64,000 bases of DNA from Nephrocerus scutellatus (taxonomy: Eukaryota > Arthropoda > Insecta > Diptera > Pipunculidae): positions 83,257,919-83,321,918 of the forward strand of contig OX352761.1 of the NCBI GenBank assembly GCA_947095585.1, given 5' to 3'. The translations under genes and the position numbers were made by a program. Shown here piece by piece: positions 63,401 through 64,000 of the stretch. Position 1 is the stretch's first letter. Each line of letters opens with the position of its first letter. The notes below the pieces were generated by a model. The model had not been told where the DNA came from. It did no database searches and worked only from the letters and a program-made list of their open reading frames with translations.

Positions 63401-64000
63401 TATATCAAATAAGATGTCGATAATTTATAATTAAGTTCTATTTGGATGCTTATGCGCAAAATAGCAATTAAAATTTGTAACATATTTGATAAAATGACGA
63501 TAATTTAAGGTAAATGGTGTTTTGATGATTATACGAAAATAGTAATTATTATGTGTAGTATATCAAATAAGATATCGATAATTTACAGGTAAATTCTATT
63601 TGGATGCTTATGCGCAAAATAGCAATTAAAATTTGTAACATATTAGATAAAAAGACGATAATTTAAGGTAAATGGTGTTTTGATGATTATACCAAAATAG
63701 TAATTATGATGTGAAGTATACAAAATAAGATGTCGATATTTAAGAGGTAAGTTCTATTTGGATGATTATGCGCAAAATATTAATTATAATTTGTAACATT
63801 TATTTGATAAAATGACGATAATTTAAGGTAAATGGTGTTTTGATGATTATACGAAAATAGTAGTTATGATGTGTGGTATATCAAATAAGATGTCGATAAT
63901 TTATAATTAAGTTCTATTTGGATGCTTATGCGCAAAATAGCAATTAAAATTTGTAACATATTTGATAAAATGACGATAATTTAAGGTAAATGGTGTTTTG
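48432..64000 (+). repeat. satellite DNA, 158 bp dimeric unit, ~98 copies, runs off the window
   Basis: Period 158 bp measured between gacgataatttaaggtaaat anchors (52096, 52254, 52412). Each unit is two related ~79 bp halves. Half 1 has cgataatttaaggtaaatgg, then gatgattatacg and gtgtagtatatcaaataa. Half 2 has cgataatttagaggttagtt, then tggatgcttatgcgc and tttgtaacatatttgataaa. At least three variant classes recur in blocks: taccaaataagatgtcgata with attaattataatttg; tagttatgatgtgtggtat with ttataattaagtt; and the majority type. AT content is very high. No gene. Confidence 0.97.

Noticed and set aside
48432..64000. CRISPR-like regular repetition
   Set aside because: Units are contiguous 158 bp satellite repeats without unique spacers, in an animal genome.

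Overview
The window is nuclear DNA of an insect, most likely a higher fly (Diptera). The reasons are errantivirus-type LTR elements, R1-like and RNase H-bearing LINEs, Helitron and Helentron remnants, 61-67 bp GT-AG introns in the one host gene, AT-rich spacers and a 15.5 kb satellite block. The species cannot be named from the sequence. The setting looks like repeat-rich, probably pericentromeric, chromatin.

Layout. 1-3.3 kb: minus-strand errantivirus-like LTR element (pol, gag, leader, primer-binding site), cut by the left edge. 3.5-6.7 kb: a dispersed repeat family built of ~120 bp sub-units, holding a 5'-truncated LINE with a target-site duplication. 6.9-9.7 kb: decayed minus-strand Ty3/gypsy pol. 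9.7-11.9 kb: more copies of the dispersed family and a ~150 bp tandem repeat. 12.2-18.05 kb: interleaved fragments of two LINEs with a recent 1.7 kb tandem duplication. 18.05-19.9 kb: decayed CR1-like LINE. 21.3-25 kb: dispersed repeats with a 1,087 bp pure (AAAC)n tract. 25.4-26.96 kb: Helentron remnant (helicase plus endonuclease). 28.68-30.76 kb: the only convincing host gene, a four-exon secreted trypsin-like protease (305 aa), reconstructed here with its signal-peptide exon. 31.5-34.4 kb: dispersed repeats, including an inverted partner of the 23.7-24.5 kb block. 34.5-36.2 kb: CR1-like LINE. 36.2-44.5 kb: a minus-strand LTR element whose gag carries a RING-like finger and whose leader appears split by a nearly complete LOA-like LINE (two ORFs overlapping by ATGA). 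44.5-64 kb: satellite DNA, invaded near its edge by two Helitron-type elements.

Functionally almost everything is mobile DNA or its debris, in several nesting layers. The satellite shows its own history: ~61 bp monomers at the edge, then ~79 bp monomers, then a 158 bp dimer amplified about 98 times. No RNA genes, CRISPR arrays or bacterial-type operons were seen.
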